Part shown: in pieces, positions 1 through 8,212 of the stretch
Layout: every line of letters starts with the position of its first letter
How positions within the stretch are numbered: the first letter of the stretch is position 1
NCBI GenBank assembly: GCA_963675935.2
Contig: OY780964.2
Coordinates: 1,550,001-1,614,000, forward strand
From: G963675935 sp963675935
GTDB taxonomy: Bacteria > Planctomycetota > Planctomycetia > Pirellulales > Thermoguttaceae
DNA: 64,000 nucleotides
Reading direction: 5' to 3'
The notes under the pieces: model-generated
What the model was told of the DNA's origin: nothing
What the model saw: only the letters and a program-made list of their open reading frames with translations
Database searches by the model: none
Translations under genes and position numbers: made by a program

Positions 1-2
1 GT

Positions 3-3000
3 TGGGAATCCATCATCATCGGCGATGTTCCCGACGTCATGACCACCATCGGATTTATTGACGACGTTTTGATCGACGCCAGTGGGGTGGCTATCGACGG
101 CGAGGGAGGCATCCTCGGCCAGGCCGCGCCCCTGGGACTCCGCACCGGCACCTTCATCCCCTTCTACGGCATGATGCAGTTCGACACGGCGGACTTGGCG
201 TCCATGGAAGCCGATGGCTCGCTCGTGGATGTGATCACGCATGAAATGGCGCACGTGCTTGGTTTTGGCACGATTTGGACCGACCTGAATCTGCTTACCG
301 GGGAAGGCACGGCCGACCCGGAATTCGTCGGCGAGAACGCTATTGCCGAGTACGACAAGGCTTTCAAGCTAACCGCGACGGGTGTGCCCGTCGAGAATAC
401 AGGCGGGCAAGGAACTCAAGACTCCCATTGGCGCGAGTCGGTGTTCGACAACGAGTTGATGACCGGATGGCTCAATGCCGGCGTGAATCCCTTGAGCCGC
501 ATGACGGCCGCGTCCATGGAAGATCTCGGTTACGAAGTCAACCTTGATGCCGCGGATACCTATCCGCTTTCGAGCATCATCGGTTCCGACCAGGAAGGCG
601 GGGTCGTCAACCATAATGATATTCTCAATATGCCGCGTCAGTACGTCGATGCAAAGGCTTCCGCCACCGGTAGCGGCACCGTAGAATACCTCGTCAACTT
701 TGACGACACCATTAGCGACCAATACTATCTTGACAACGAATCGGGCGACCAGAGCCACTCGTCGGTCGCCTTGGATGCCGACGGCGATTTCGTCATCGCT
801 TGGACCGGCTACGGCCACGACCTCATCGGCAACGGCTACGGGCCGGGCGTCGAAGGCGAAAACGGCGTCTTTGCCCGTCGCTATGCCCAAGGCGGAGTTC
901 CCGCCAGCGCCGTCTTCCAAGTGAACGACACCTCCGAGGGCAATCAGCAGGACGCCACCGTGGCGATGGACGCCGACGGCGATTTCGTCGTCACCTGGGA
1001 AAGCAACACCGACGGCGCCAACTACGACATCTACGCCCAATTCTACGTCAACAACAAAGACGCCGATTATTACATCGGCGTTTTCGAGGATTATCCGTAT
1101 TACCCGGTCGCCATGAATCCTCTCTATGGCATGAACGGTGAAATCGGCGGTGAAATTCGCGTCAACACCACCACCAACGGCGATCAACGATTCCCGAGCG
1201 TCTCGATGGACGACACCGGCGACGTCGTGATCGTGTGGAGCGGAAACGGCGAGGTCTCCGGCCAGGACGACGACCAGGGCGTCTTCTTCCAGCGGTTCGC
1301 CAAGGCGACGGACGACGCCGGACCGATCGTGACCGAAGTTCAGAGCGTCGTTACGACCGGCGTGGTTGACGAAGTTTACGACGGCATCGACATCGACGCC
1401 AGCGTCACGAAGTTTGTCGTCTCCTTCAGCGAGGACGTCACCACCGTCGACGTGACGAACGTCAACAACTGGTCGCTGACATTAAACGGCGAGGTTCTGG
1501 CCGGCGCCATCGGCAAGGTGCAATACGGCTTGAACATGGCCTACACCCTGGGCCTCGTCTCGAAGCCGAGTGGAAATTACGAAGCCGTCGTCACATTCGA
1601 CAGCAGTTCGTCGGTCGCGGATTATCAATCGCTCGGGAAAGGCACGTACAAGTTGACGCTCAGCGACGCGGTCAAAGACCTCACGGGCAACAAGCTGGAC
1701 GGCGACTATGACGGCGAGGCCGGCGACAACTACGCCATCGAGTTCACGATCCTCGGCGGCGGCACGATCACCACCGGCGACGATGGCGACAGCGGCAACG
1801 ACCCCACTCCGACCGATCCCGACGGCGATTCGTCCGACACCGACGTAACTCCCAGCGAAACCGGCCCACAGGACAGCCCCGCGGTTGCCTCCGACGCCGA
1901 TGGCAACTATGTCGTGGTTTGGGTGCAACACGATACGGTCGAAGGCAAAACCGAATTGGATGTTTACGCTCAACTGTTCGACAACAGTGGGACGGCGACC
2001 TCGAAAGTCATCCTCGTGAACACTTACACCGACGGCGATCAGATCGAGCCGGACGTGGCGATGGACGACTACGGCAATTTCGTCGTTGTCTGGTCGGGCG
2101 CCGGCGAGGGTGACAAGACCGGCATCTACGCGACGGTCTACGATAAGTTCGGCACGGTCGTCAACGCCGACATTTTGGTGAACGCGACGATGGCGAACGT
2201 CCAGACCGAGCCTTCCGTGGCGATGGATTCCGACGGCGATTTCGTGGTCACCTGGACCAGCTACAATCTATCGGTTGACGGAAACACCGGCGTGTTCGGC
2301 CGCTGCTTCAACGTGCAAGGCGCGGCGACCTCCGCCGAATTCCTGGTCAACACGACCACGGCGAATCGCCAGGACCACTCCGACGTGGAGATGGACGACA
2401 ACGGCAACTTCGTGGTGGCTTGGGAAAGCGACCAGCAGGACGGCAACTCGGACGGCATCTTCGGCCAGCGGTTCACCGCCGGCGGCGTGAAGGCCGGCTC
2501 CGAGTTCCAGGTCAACACCTACACGCTCAACGGCCAAATCGAGCCGGCCGTGGCCATGGACGCCGACGGTGATTTCGTGGTCACCTGGTCGAGTTTCGGC
2601 CAGGACGGCAGCGGCTACGGCGTCTACGCCCGGCGATACAATTCGTCCGGCGTCGCCAAAACCGCCGCGGAGTTCCGGGTCAACACCACGACGTTGAACT
2701 ATCAAGTGACGCCCGATGTGGCCATGAGCGACTCCGGCGTGTTCACGATCACCTGGTCGACCTTCGGCCAGGACAACGTCAAGGTCGCCGTGCCGACCTC
2801 CGACTACGGCATCTACGCCCGCATCTTCAACGCCGACGGCACTTCCTACAAGAACGCGGCGACCGGCAATGCGACGGGCGAGTTCCGCGTCAACGCCTCG
2901 ACGAAGGGCAACCAGATCACTCCGGCGATCACAGTCTCCGACGGCGGTCAAATTGTCGTCGCCTGGGTCGGTCCCGCCAAGTCGGCCGCCAGTCCCGCGA

Positions 3001-4097
3001 CGACGACCGACACCGACATCTACTCGCGGATCATCACACCCGGCTCGGAAGCCTCGGACCCGCTTTTGCTTGCCAGCCCGACCCTCTTGGCCGATACGGT
3101 CGGCGAAGGCGGTTCGTCGAACAAAAACGCCATCCTCGAATCGACCGACGGTCTGACTCTTACTTGGGTGGCCAAGAGCGCCAACGGCATCGCCTCGCAA
3201 ACCGTCACCATCGACGGCCAAAGTGTCGGCACGGTCAAGGCCGCCACCAGCCCTTACTTCTACTGCTCGATCGGAACCTGGGCCGTCGGCACGCACGACT
3301 ACACCATCACAACGATCGATTCAAAGGGGATCAGCAATTCGGGCTCCGGCTCGTTCACCGTGGCGGCCTCGACGACCACGACCACGACCACGGGCCCAAC
3401 CATTGTCGGCCAAGCGGTCGGCGATACCGGTTCGACCAAGAACAACAAGCTGGAAACGACCGACAAACTGTCGATTACCTGGGTGGCCAAGAGCGCCAAC
3501 GGCATCGCCTCGCAAATCGTCAAGGTCGATGGCAAGAAGGTTGGCACGGCCAAGGCCGCCACCAGCCCCTACTACTACTGCTCGATCGGAAGCTGGGCCG
3601 CCGGCACGCACGACTACACGATCACGACGACCGACTCGAAGGGCGCAAGCACGACGGTCTCCGGCTCGTTCACCGTACTCGGCTCGACGACCACGACCAC
3701 GACTACGGGCCCGACCGTTATCGGCCAAGCAGTCGGCGAAGGCGGTTCCAGCAAGAACAGCAAGCTGGAAACGACCGACAATCTGTCGATCACCTGGGTG
3801 GCCAAGAGCGCCAACGGCATCGCCTCGCAAATCGTCAATGTCGATGGCAGGAAGGTTGGCACGGCCAAGGCGGCCACCAGCCCCTACTTCTACTGCTCGA
3901 TCGGAAGCTGGGCCGTCGGCACGCACAACTACACGATCAAGACAATCGACTCGAAGGGTTTGAGCACGACGGTATACGGCTCGTTCACCGTGTTCGCCGC
4001 ATCAAGCAACACGAATAACGCGGCGAGGAACGCGGTGTTCGCGGCCGCAGCCTCGGACACGACCTCTTCGGCCAAGCTGGCGTGGTTGTACGACTAG
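3..4097 (+). CDS. Secreted leishmanolysin-like metalloprotease with beta-rich repeats (5' end cut by window)
   Basis: The frame is open to the window edge and upstream codons read WESIIIGDVPDV, typical of the start of a leishmanolysin-like catalytic domain, so the first in-window ATG (39) is not the true start. Counting from that ATG, HEMAHVLGFGTIW (68-80) is the HExxH zinc helix, H130 in SHWRES followed by ELMTG (139-143) fits the third ligand, and M160 fits the Met-turn. Residues ~230-990 carry at least eight diverged repeats built on VAMDADGDFVVTW, a beta-propeller/FG-GAP-like pattern. Three ~100-residue near-identical Ig-like repeats (~1000-1325) are linked by runs of Thr. The protein ends in LAWLYD, a C-terminal pattern I associate with large exported planctomycete proteins. 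Inference: a surface or secreted protease/adhesin. Substrate unknown. Confidence 0.8.
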   Translation, partial: WESIIIGDVPDVMTTIGFIDDVLIDASGVAIDGEGGILGQAAPLGLRTGTFIPFYGMMQFDTADLASMEADGSLVDVITHEMAHVLGFGTIWTDLNLLTGEGTADPEFVGENAIAEYDKAFKLTATGVPVENTGGQGTQDSHWRESVFDNELMTGWLNAGVNPLSRMTAASMEDLGYEVNLDAADTYPLSSIIGSDQEGGVVNHNDILNMPRQYVDAKASATGSGTVEYLVNFDDTISDQYYLDNESGDQSHSSVALDADGDFVIAWTGYGHDLIGNGYGPGVEGENGVFARRYAQGGVPASAVFQVNDTSEGNQQDATVAMDADGDFVVTWESNTDGANYDIYAQFYVNNKDADYYIGVFEDYPYYPVAMNPLYGMNGEIGGEIRVNTTTNGDQRFPSVSMDDTGDVVIVWSGNGEVSGQDDDQGVFFQRFAKATDDAGPIVTEVQSVVTTGVVDEVYDGIDIDASVTKFVVSFSEDVTTVDVTNVNNWSLTLNGEVLAGAIGKVQYGLNMAYTLGLVSKPSGNYEAVVTFDSSSSVADYQSLGKGTYKLTLSDAVKDLTGNKLDGDYDGEAGDNYAIEFTILGGGTITTGDDGDSGNDPTPTDPDGDSSDTDVTPSETGPQDSPAVASDADGNYVVVWVQHDTVEGKTELDVYAQLFDNSGTATSKVILVNTYTDGDQIEPDVAMDDYGNFVVVWSGAGEGDKTGIYATVYDKFGTVVNADILVNATMANVQTEPSVAMDSDGDFVVTWTSYNLSVDGNTGVFGRCFNVQGAATSAEFLVNTTTANRQDHSDVEMDDNGNFVVAWESDQQDGNSDGIFGQRFTAGGVKAGSEFQVNTYTLNGQIEPAVAMDADGDFVVTWSSFGQDGSGYGVYARRYNSSGVAKTAAEFRVNTTTLNYQVTPDVAMSDSGVFTITWSTFGQDNVKVAVPTSDYGIYARIFNADGTSYKNAATGNATGEFRVNASTKGNQITPAITVSDGGQIVVAWVGPAKSAASPATTTDTDIYSRIITPGSEASDPLLLASPTLLADTVGEGGSSNKNAILESTDGLTLTWVAKSANGIASQTVTIDGQSVGTVKAATSPYFYCSIGTWAVGTHDYTITTIDSKGISNSGSGSFTVAASTTTTTTTGPTIVGQAVGDTGSTKNNKLETTDKLSITWVAKSANGIASQIVKVDGKKVGTAKAATSPYYYCSIGSWAAGTHDYTITTTDSKGASTTVSGSFTVLGSTTTTTTTGPTVIGQAVGEGGSSKNSKLETTDNLSITWVAKSANGIASQIVNVDGRKVGTAKAATSPYFYCSIGSWAVGTHNYTIKTIDSKGLSTTVYGSFTVFAASSNTNNAARNAVFAAAASDTTSSAKLAWLYD

Positions 4098-4127
4098 AAC
4101 TCCGACTGCTCTGAAATGACGGGTTCC

Positions 4128-4185
4128 GTTGGGGCGGCAGTTGCACTGTCGCCCCGGGGCAGCGGTGCAACTGTCACCCCAACGA
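4128..4185. repeat. Hairpin after the protease gene, possible terminator
   Basis: Arms CAGTTGCAC and GTGCAACTG lie within outer arms CGTTGGGG and CCCCAACG, starting ~30 bp after the stop codon. There is no T-run after it, so it would be a structured 3' end rather than a classical intrinsic terminator. Terminator function is inference from position. Confidence 0.45.
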
Positions 4186-4578
4186 CACGACGTGTCAACC
4201 CAGGGCTGTCGGGGCAGTAGAATGAAGCGGCGTGCGATGACGATTCGCCCAACGCCGTCGATGCCGTTCCCGCCGTTTTGATAACGGTCTGTTGGGCACA
4301 GCGCAATAAAAAGGGCCTCCGCAGGTGGGGCAGGAACCTACAGAAGCCCGTCCGGCGAGGCTTGCGCCCCACTGGAATTACAATTAGTATGCCCAATCCT
4401 TCGGCAAATGCAAGCCCTTCTCCTCAAAAATTATTGAATTATCGCTTTTTCGCGGCATTCTTCTCTTGGCAATTTCGCATTACCACAATCACGTGACAAC
4501 TGCCTTGTGGTATGCCACAAGATATAATATAGACATCCACGCTCCTCGACTCTGCTGTTTCCAATAGGGCTGCCGAAT

Positions 4579-4718
4579 GTGTGCGGCCATTTTTTCTGGC
4601 AAGATCGGTCATTCTGAGCGCAGCGAAGAATCTCGCCCGCGCCGCGAGGAAAACGAGATTCTTCGCTGCGCTCAGAATGACGGAATTGCCTATCTGCCAG
4701 AAAATATGGCCGCACACG
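4579..4718. repeat. Palindromic repeat, family A (copy 1)
   Basis: Inner arms carry CATTCTGAGCGCAGCGAAGA and its reverse complement around a ~20-bp loop. Outer arms GTGTGCGGCCAT and ATGGCCGCACAC extend the palindrome. The same core occurs near 14.9, 29.3 and 39.7 kb in this window, so it is a dispersed element. It has no coding capacity. Confidence 0.85.
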
Positions 4719-4813
4719 CCGAATTCCTGCTCTGGACGGCCGGCCGGTCGAACCGCTAAGATGATTGTGGTAAAATAAAGCGGATTTGCACGGAGAGGCT
4801 CCGAGAATCATCT

Positions 4814-5926
4814 ATGGCGACCACAACTTTCCTTGAGGGTAGCGCCACTCGCACGTGGGGTGGCCACCCAACCACTCGTTGCTCGGACGAATTGCTCGGC
4901 CGATACCGGCAAATCCTCGACGAACAACGCCTCAGTTGGACCGAACACCATCGGCTCATCAGCCTGTTGGGTTCCGGCGGCCAAGGCGTTGTTTATCTGA
5001 CCGAACGTCGCGGAACCGACAACTTCACGCTGCCGGTGGCCCTGAAAATATTCTCGCCCGAACGCTACGAAGACGAACGATCCTATGACGAGGCGATGGG
5101 ACGGATGGCGGAGGTGGCCGCCCGGGTCGCACAAATCCAGCAGGACAATCTGCTCGACGTTCACAACTGGGTCGATCGCAGCCGCATCCGTATGATGGAG
5201 ATGGAATGGGTCGACGGCTACGACATCTCGCGTCTGATGACTCGCAAGATGTTGGAACACTTGGAAGGTCACGTGAGCGCCAAGCGGTGGCACTACATCA
5301 ACCAGGTGATCGTGACGGCCGGACCGATGCAGCCGCGCGTGAAGCCGGGCATCGCCATCGCCATCGTTCGCGACTGCCTCGCGGCCCTGGCCGCGCTGCA
5401 CCGCGAGGGCATCGTCCACGGCGACTTGAAGCCGTCGAACATCATGCTCAAACGGACCGGCAACGCGAAGATCGTCGATTTGGGGTCGGCCTTCGATTTC
5501 GAGAAGGCGCCGGCCCGGCGAACCTGCACGCCGACCTACGCCGCGCCCGAGGTGCTCGACGGCGGCGAGAGTTCGCCCCGCAGCGACTTGGCCAGCCTGG
5601 GCTACGTGTTGATCGAGATGCTGGCCGGCGTGCCGCCGTTCGCCGGGCTGTCGAATTTCCGCGATTTGCTGGAAGCCAAGCGGTTTTTAGCCCAAAAGTT
5701 GCCAAGCATCTTGCCGAGCGAGGTGACGTGCAACGAGCTATTGATGAACTTCTGCCGAGGGCTGGTCGCTCCCGACCCGACACGCCGGTTTCCCAGCGCC
5801 GAGGCGGCCGATCTGGTGAAGGAAGGCGCGGCCAGTTTCCATCGCCAGTTGATCAAGGGCGACTTGGCCAGCGAGTACGACAACGAAATCCGGCTCTGGA
5901 TGGAAGAGTTGCAGGAACTGGACTAA
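4814..5926 (+). CDS. Serine/threonine protein kinase (non-RD)
   Basis: A 370-residue soluble kinase of the bacterial Hanks type. The glycine-rich loop is GSGGQGVV (53-60), the ATP lysine is in VALKIF (K78), the catalytic loop is HGDLKPSN (202-209, base D204), DLG (222-224) replaces DFG, and APE follows at 244-246. The Arg before the catalytic Asp is Gly, making it a non-RD kinase that may not need activation-loop phosphorylation (inference from the family). There is no membrane segment and no PASTA, WD40 or TPR tail, unlike most planctomycete kinases, so it is likely cytosolic. ATG 4814 is the first start after the palindrome; no strong ribosome-binding site was seen. It converges with ndk. 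Confidence 0.88.
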   Translation: MATTTFLEGSATRTWGGHPTTRCSDELLGRYRQILDEQRLSWTEHHRLISLLGSGGQGVVYLTERRGTDNFTLPVALKIFSPERYEDERSYDEAMGRMAEVAARVAQIQQDNLLDVHNWVDRSRIRMMEMEWVDGYDISRLMTRKMLEHLEGHVSAKRWHYINQVIVTAGPMQPRVKPGIAIAIVRDCLAALAALHREGIVHGDLKPSNIMLKRTGNAKIVDLGSAFDFEKAPARRTCTPTYAAPEVLDGGESSPRSDLASLGYVLIEMLAGVPPFAGLSNFRDLLEAKRFLAQKLPSILPSEVTCNELLMNFCRGLVAPDPTRRFPSAEAADLVKEGAASFHRQLIKGDLASEYDNEIRLWMEELQELD

Positions 5927-6076
5927 TGCCCTGCCAATCGTGATTTGATTTGAGAGGACAGGGCTGCGACGACATAAGAGCTATGGGAGTGATAGGACTT
6001 ATTTGTCCTATTGCTCATCGGTCCTATTCGTCCTGTTGTTTTCGGCATTTCAGCCGCGCTCGCGCGGTATTGCAGG

Positions 6077-6493
6077 TTACGCTTGCGATTCTTCGTCGCC
6101 GAAGAAGATCGCGATTTCCCTCGCGGCCGATTCCGGCCCATCGGAGGCGTGAACCAGATTCCGCTGCTGGTTCGAGCTGAAGTCGCCGCGGATGGTGCCG
6201 GGCACGGCCTTCAGACCGTTCGTGGCCCCGGCCATGTCGCGGACCACGCGAATCACCTCCGGCCCTTCGAGAATCATCGCCACAATCGGACCGCTGGTGA
6301 TGAACTCTTCCAACTCGGGATACCACGCCTTGTGGACATGTTCGGCGTAATGCCGGCGAGCCATTTCGGGCGTCATCCGAAGCAGTTTCATGGCGGCCAA
6401 CGAAAGCCCTTTGTCCTCAAATCGGGCGATAATCCGGCCGGCCAGCCGCCGCTCCACGCAATCGGGTTTTAGCAAAACGAGTGTGCGTTCCAT
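6077..6493 (-). CDS. ndk: Nucleoside diphosphate kinase
   Basis: A 138-residue protein of normal family length that transfers the gamma phosphate of NTPs to NDPs through a phosphohistidine. It begins MERTLVLLKPDCVERRL (family TxxxIKPD-type start) and contains the catalytic NLVHASD motif with H115, preceded by GTIRGDF, which binds nucleotide phosphate. The C-terminus FGDEESQA is short and acidic. It is monocistronic and convergent with the kinase at 4.8 kb, with 150 bp between the two stops. Confidence 0.95.
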   Translation of the reverse strand: MERTLVLLKPDCVERRLAGRIIARFEDKGLSLAAMKLLRMTPEMARRHYAEHVHKAWYPELEEFITSGPIVAMILEGPEVIRVVRDMAGATNGLKAVPGTIRGDFSSNQQRNLVHASDGPESAAREIAIFFGDEESQA

Positions 6494-6866
6494 CTTTCTT
6501 TGATGCTCCTTTTCTTCGAGAGACCGCCATTCTACGGAATTCCCGGCAGCGACTCAATCGCTGAAAAGTTCGTAGTACCGGCTTTATTGAGCCTCAGCTT
6601 GATAATGTTGCATTGTCCCGTTTAGCCGGCGAACTTGTTCGCCGCGTATGTTAGGCAAGTTTGGTCAAAAAACGCGGCGAACAAGTTCGCCGGCTAAACG
6701 ACTCGCCCGACATTTATTACCTGACAGTCAATAGCCGGAAGATGCGGCGAAAACCGCCAAAGGCGGAACCATAAACAGACTTCTCCCCCCTTTTGCCTAT
6801 CTTTGTGCTATCTTATCTTAGCGATATTCCAAGAATCAGCTTTCCTCACTAGTGGGGTGCGTCAAC
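6494..6866. other. Intergenic region between ndk and the efflux adaptor
   Basis: This 373-bp divergent spacer should contain promoters for ndk (minus) and the efflux operon (plus). Apart from the palindrome at 6619-6700 I see no gene or recognisable operator. No adjacent regulator of the efflux genes is present in the window. Confidence 0.5.
6619..6700. repeat. Palindromic repeat, family B (copy 1)
   Basis: The left arm CGTTTAGCCGGCGAACTTGT continues into TCGCCGCG, and the right arm is the reverse complement ending CCGGCTAAACG, around a ~25-bp loop. Further copies are at 47300, 52408 and 56979. It is intergenic here. Confidence 0.88.
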
Positions 6867-8126
6867 ATGAGTCGTCGGTTTTTCTGGATCGTAGGCGTAA
6901 CAGGGCTTCTGCTATCGGCGGCGAGTTGCGAAAAGGCGCAGCCGCAGGCCAAGCCGCATTTGCCCGTGGTCGATGTCGCCATTCCCGTGGCAAAACCGGT
7001 TGCCGGCTACGAGGACTTCATCGGGCGAACCGACGCGGTCAGCAAGGTGGACATCCGCGCCCGGGTGAGCGGCTATCTGGTGAAAGTGGCGTTTACCGAC
7101 GGCGACCACGTCAAGCAGGGCCAGTTGCTCTACGAGATCGACCCGCGACCGTTCCAGGCCGAGTTGGATCAGGCCCTCGGCGCCGTCGAGCGGTTGGAAG
7201 CCGAGAAAAAACTGCTCGCCATTCAGGTCGAACGGTACACCAAGTTGGCCGCCAAGGGCGCCGGCAGCCAACAAGACCTCGACGAGTATATCGGCAAGCA
7301 GGCCGAAAATGTCGGCGCGATCAAGGCGGCGAAAGCCAACGTCGAGAAGGCCGCCTTGAATCTCGACTTCACGAAAATCACCGCCCCGATCGATGGCAAG
7401 GTCGGCCGCACGCTGATTACCGTGGGCAATCTGGTCAACGCCGACGCCACGCTTCTGACCACACTCGTGTCGATCGATCCAATGTACGCCTACTTCAGCG
7501 TCGAGGAGCCGATGCTGATCGAGATTCGCAAGTCAATCCGCGATGGAATCTACAAGGGGCAAGCCACGAAAAGGGTTCCCGTCCGCATGGGCCTGGCCGA
7601 CGACACCGGGAAGACGTTCCCCTTGCACGGCTGGCTCGATTTCACGAACAACACGGTCGATCCGCAAACCGGCACGATCGAAGTGCGCGGCGTCTTTGAA
7701 AATCCTTACCAGGAGCCCGAGAAGCCGGCCTTGCTCATGCCGGGCTATTTTGTGCGAGTCCGCCTGGAAGACAGCCGCCCCCACGAAACGCTGCTTGTCA
7801 CCGACCGGGCCATCGGAACCGACCAGGGCGACAAGTTCGTCTACGTCGTGGACGACGCCAACAAAATCGTCTACCACCGCGTAACGCTCGGCCAGCTCTT
7901 CCACGGGCTCCGGGCGATTGAAACCGGCCTCAAGCCGGGCGAGCGAGTCGTTGTCAACGGATTGCAACGCATCCGCCCTGGGATCGAAGTGAAGCCCAAC
8001 GTGGTCGAGATGACCCCCGCGGGCGATGTCGCAAAAGTCGAGAAACCGAAACCGAAGGAAGAAAAGAAAGAGGGGAGAGAGAAGAAGGGGGAGGAGCTGG
8101 AAAAGAAGACGACTGAGTCGCGATAA
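6867..8126 (+). CDS. RND efflux periplasmic adaptor lipoprotein (AcrA/MexA family)
   Basis: The 419-residue membrane-fusion protein couples an RND pump to the outer membrane channel. From ATG 6867 the N-terminus is MSRRFFWIVG then LLLSAASC, a lipobox with Cys21; an in-frame GTG at 6852 would add five residues but lacks a ribosome-binding site. VDIRARVSGYL and FTDGDHVKQGQLLYEIDPRPF form the first half of the lipoyl domain. An alpha-helical hairpin rich in K/E/A follows, then LDFTKITAPIDGKVGRT, the second lipoyl half, and beta-barrel/membrane-proximal domains. The last ~30 residues are a Lys/Glu-rich tail that is low complexity and probably unstructured. It is first in an operon with two permeases. 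No TolC-like gene is adjacent. Confidence 0.9.
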   Translation: MSRRFFWIVGVTGLLLSAASCEKAQPQAKPHLPVVDVAIPVAKPVAGYEDFIGRTDAVSKVDIRARVSGYLVKVAFTDGDHVKQGQLLYEIDPRPFQAELDQALGAVERLEAEKKLLAIQVERYTKLAAKGAGSQQDLDEYIGKQAENVGAIKAAKANVEKAALNLDFTKITAPIDGKVGRTLITVGNLVNADATLLTTLVSIDPMYAYFSVEEPMLIEIRKSIRDGIYKGQATKRVPVRMGLADDTGKTFPLHGWLDFTNNTVDPQTGTIEVRGVFENPYQEPEKPALLMPGYFVRVRLEDSRPHETLLVTDRAIGTDQGDKFVYVVDDANKIVYHRVTLGQLFHGLRAIETGLKPGERVVVNGLQRIRPGIEVKPNVVEMTPAGDVAKVEKPKPKEEKKEGREKKGEELEKKTTESR

Positions 8127-8212
8127 TTGCGAAACAGCAAGCGGTTTTATCGAGTCTCCAAATCTGAAAACGTGAATTCCCCGCCCCCAATCCCCCGCCC
8201 TACCACCACACC

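Larger units (their letters stand above)
4098..4813. other. 716-bp intergenic region with two palindromic elements, no gene seen
   Basis: No convincing coding region. It contains a large hairpin right after the protease stop (4128-4185) and a 140-bp nested palindrome (4579-4718). The short open frames crossing the second element translate to HSERSEESR-like peptides, which are artefacts of the palindrome. The promoter of the downstream kinase presumably lies after 4718, but no clear -35/-10 pair was identified. Confidence 0.6.

Noticed and set aside
4500..4530. Possible promoter from AT-rich sequence GATATAATATAG
   Set aside because: A TATAAT-like box is present, but it lies before the palindrome, ~280 bp from the kinase start, with no gene starting after it. 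Not enough support for a call.
4577..4759. Small open frames encoding HSERSEESR-like peptides
   Set aside because: They are translations of family A palindromes; the same peptides arise at each copy and in both strands.
6852..6866. GTG start of the efflux adaptor at 6852
   Set aside because: No ribosome-binding site, and the five extra residues would precede a normal lipoprotein signal; ATG 6867 is preferred.
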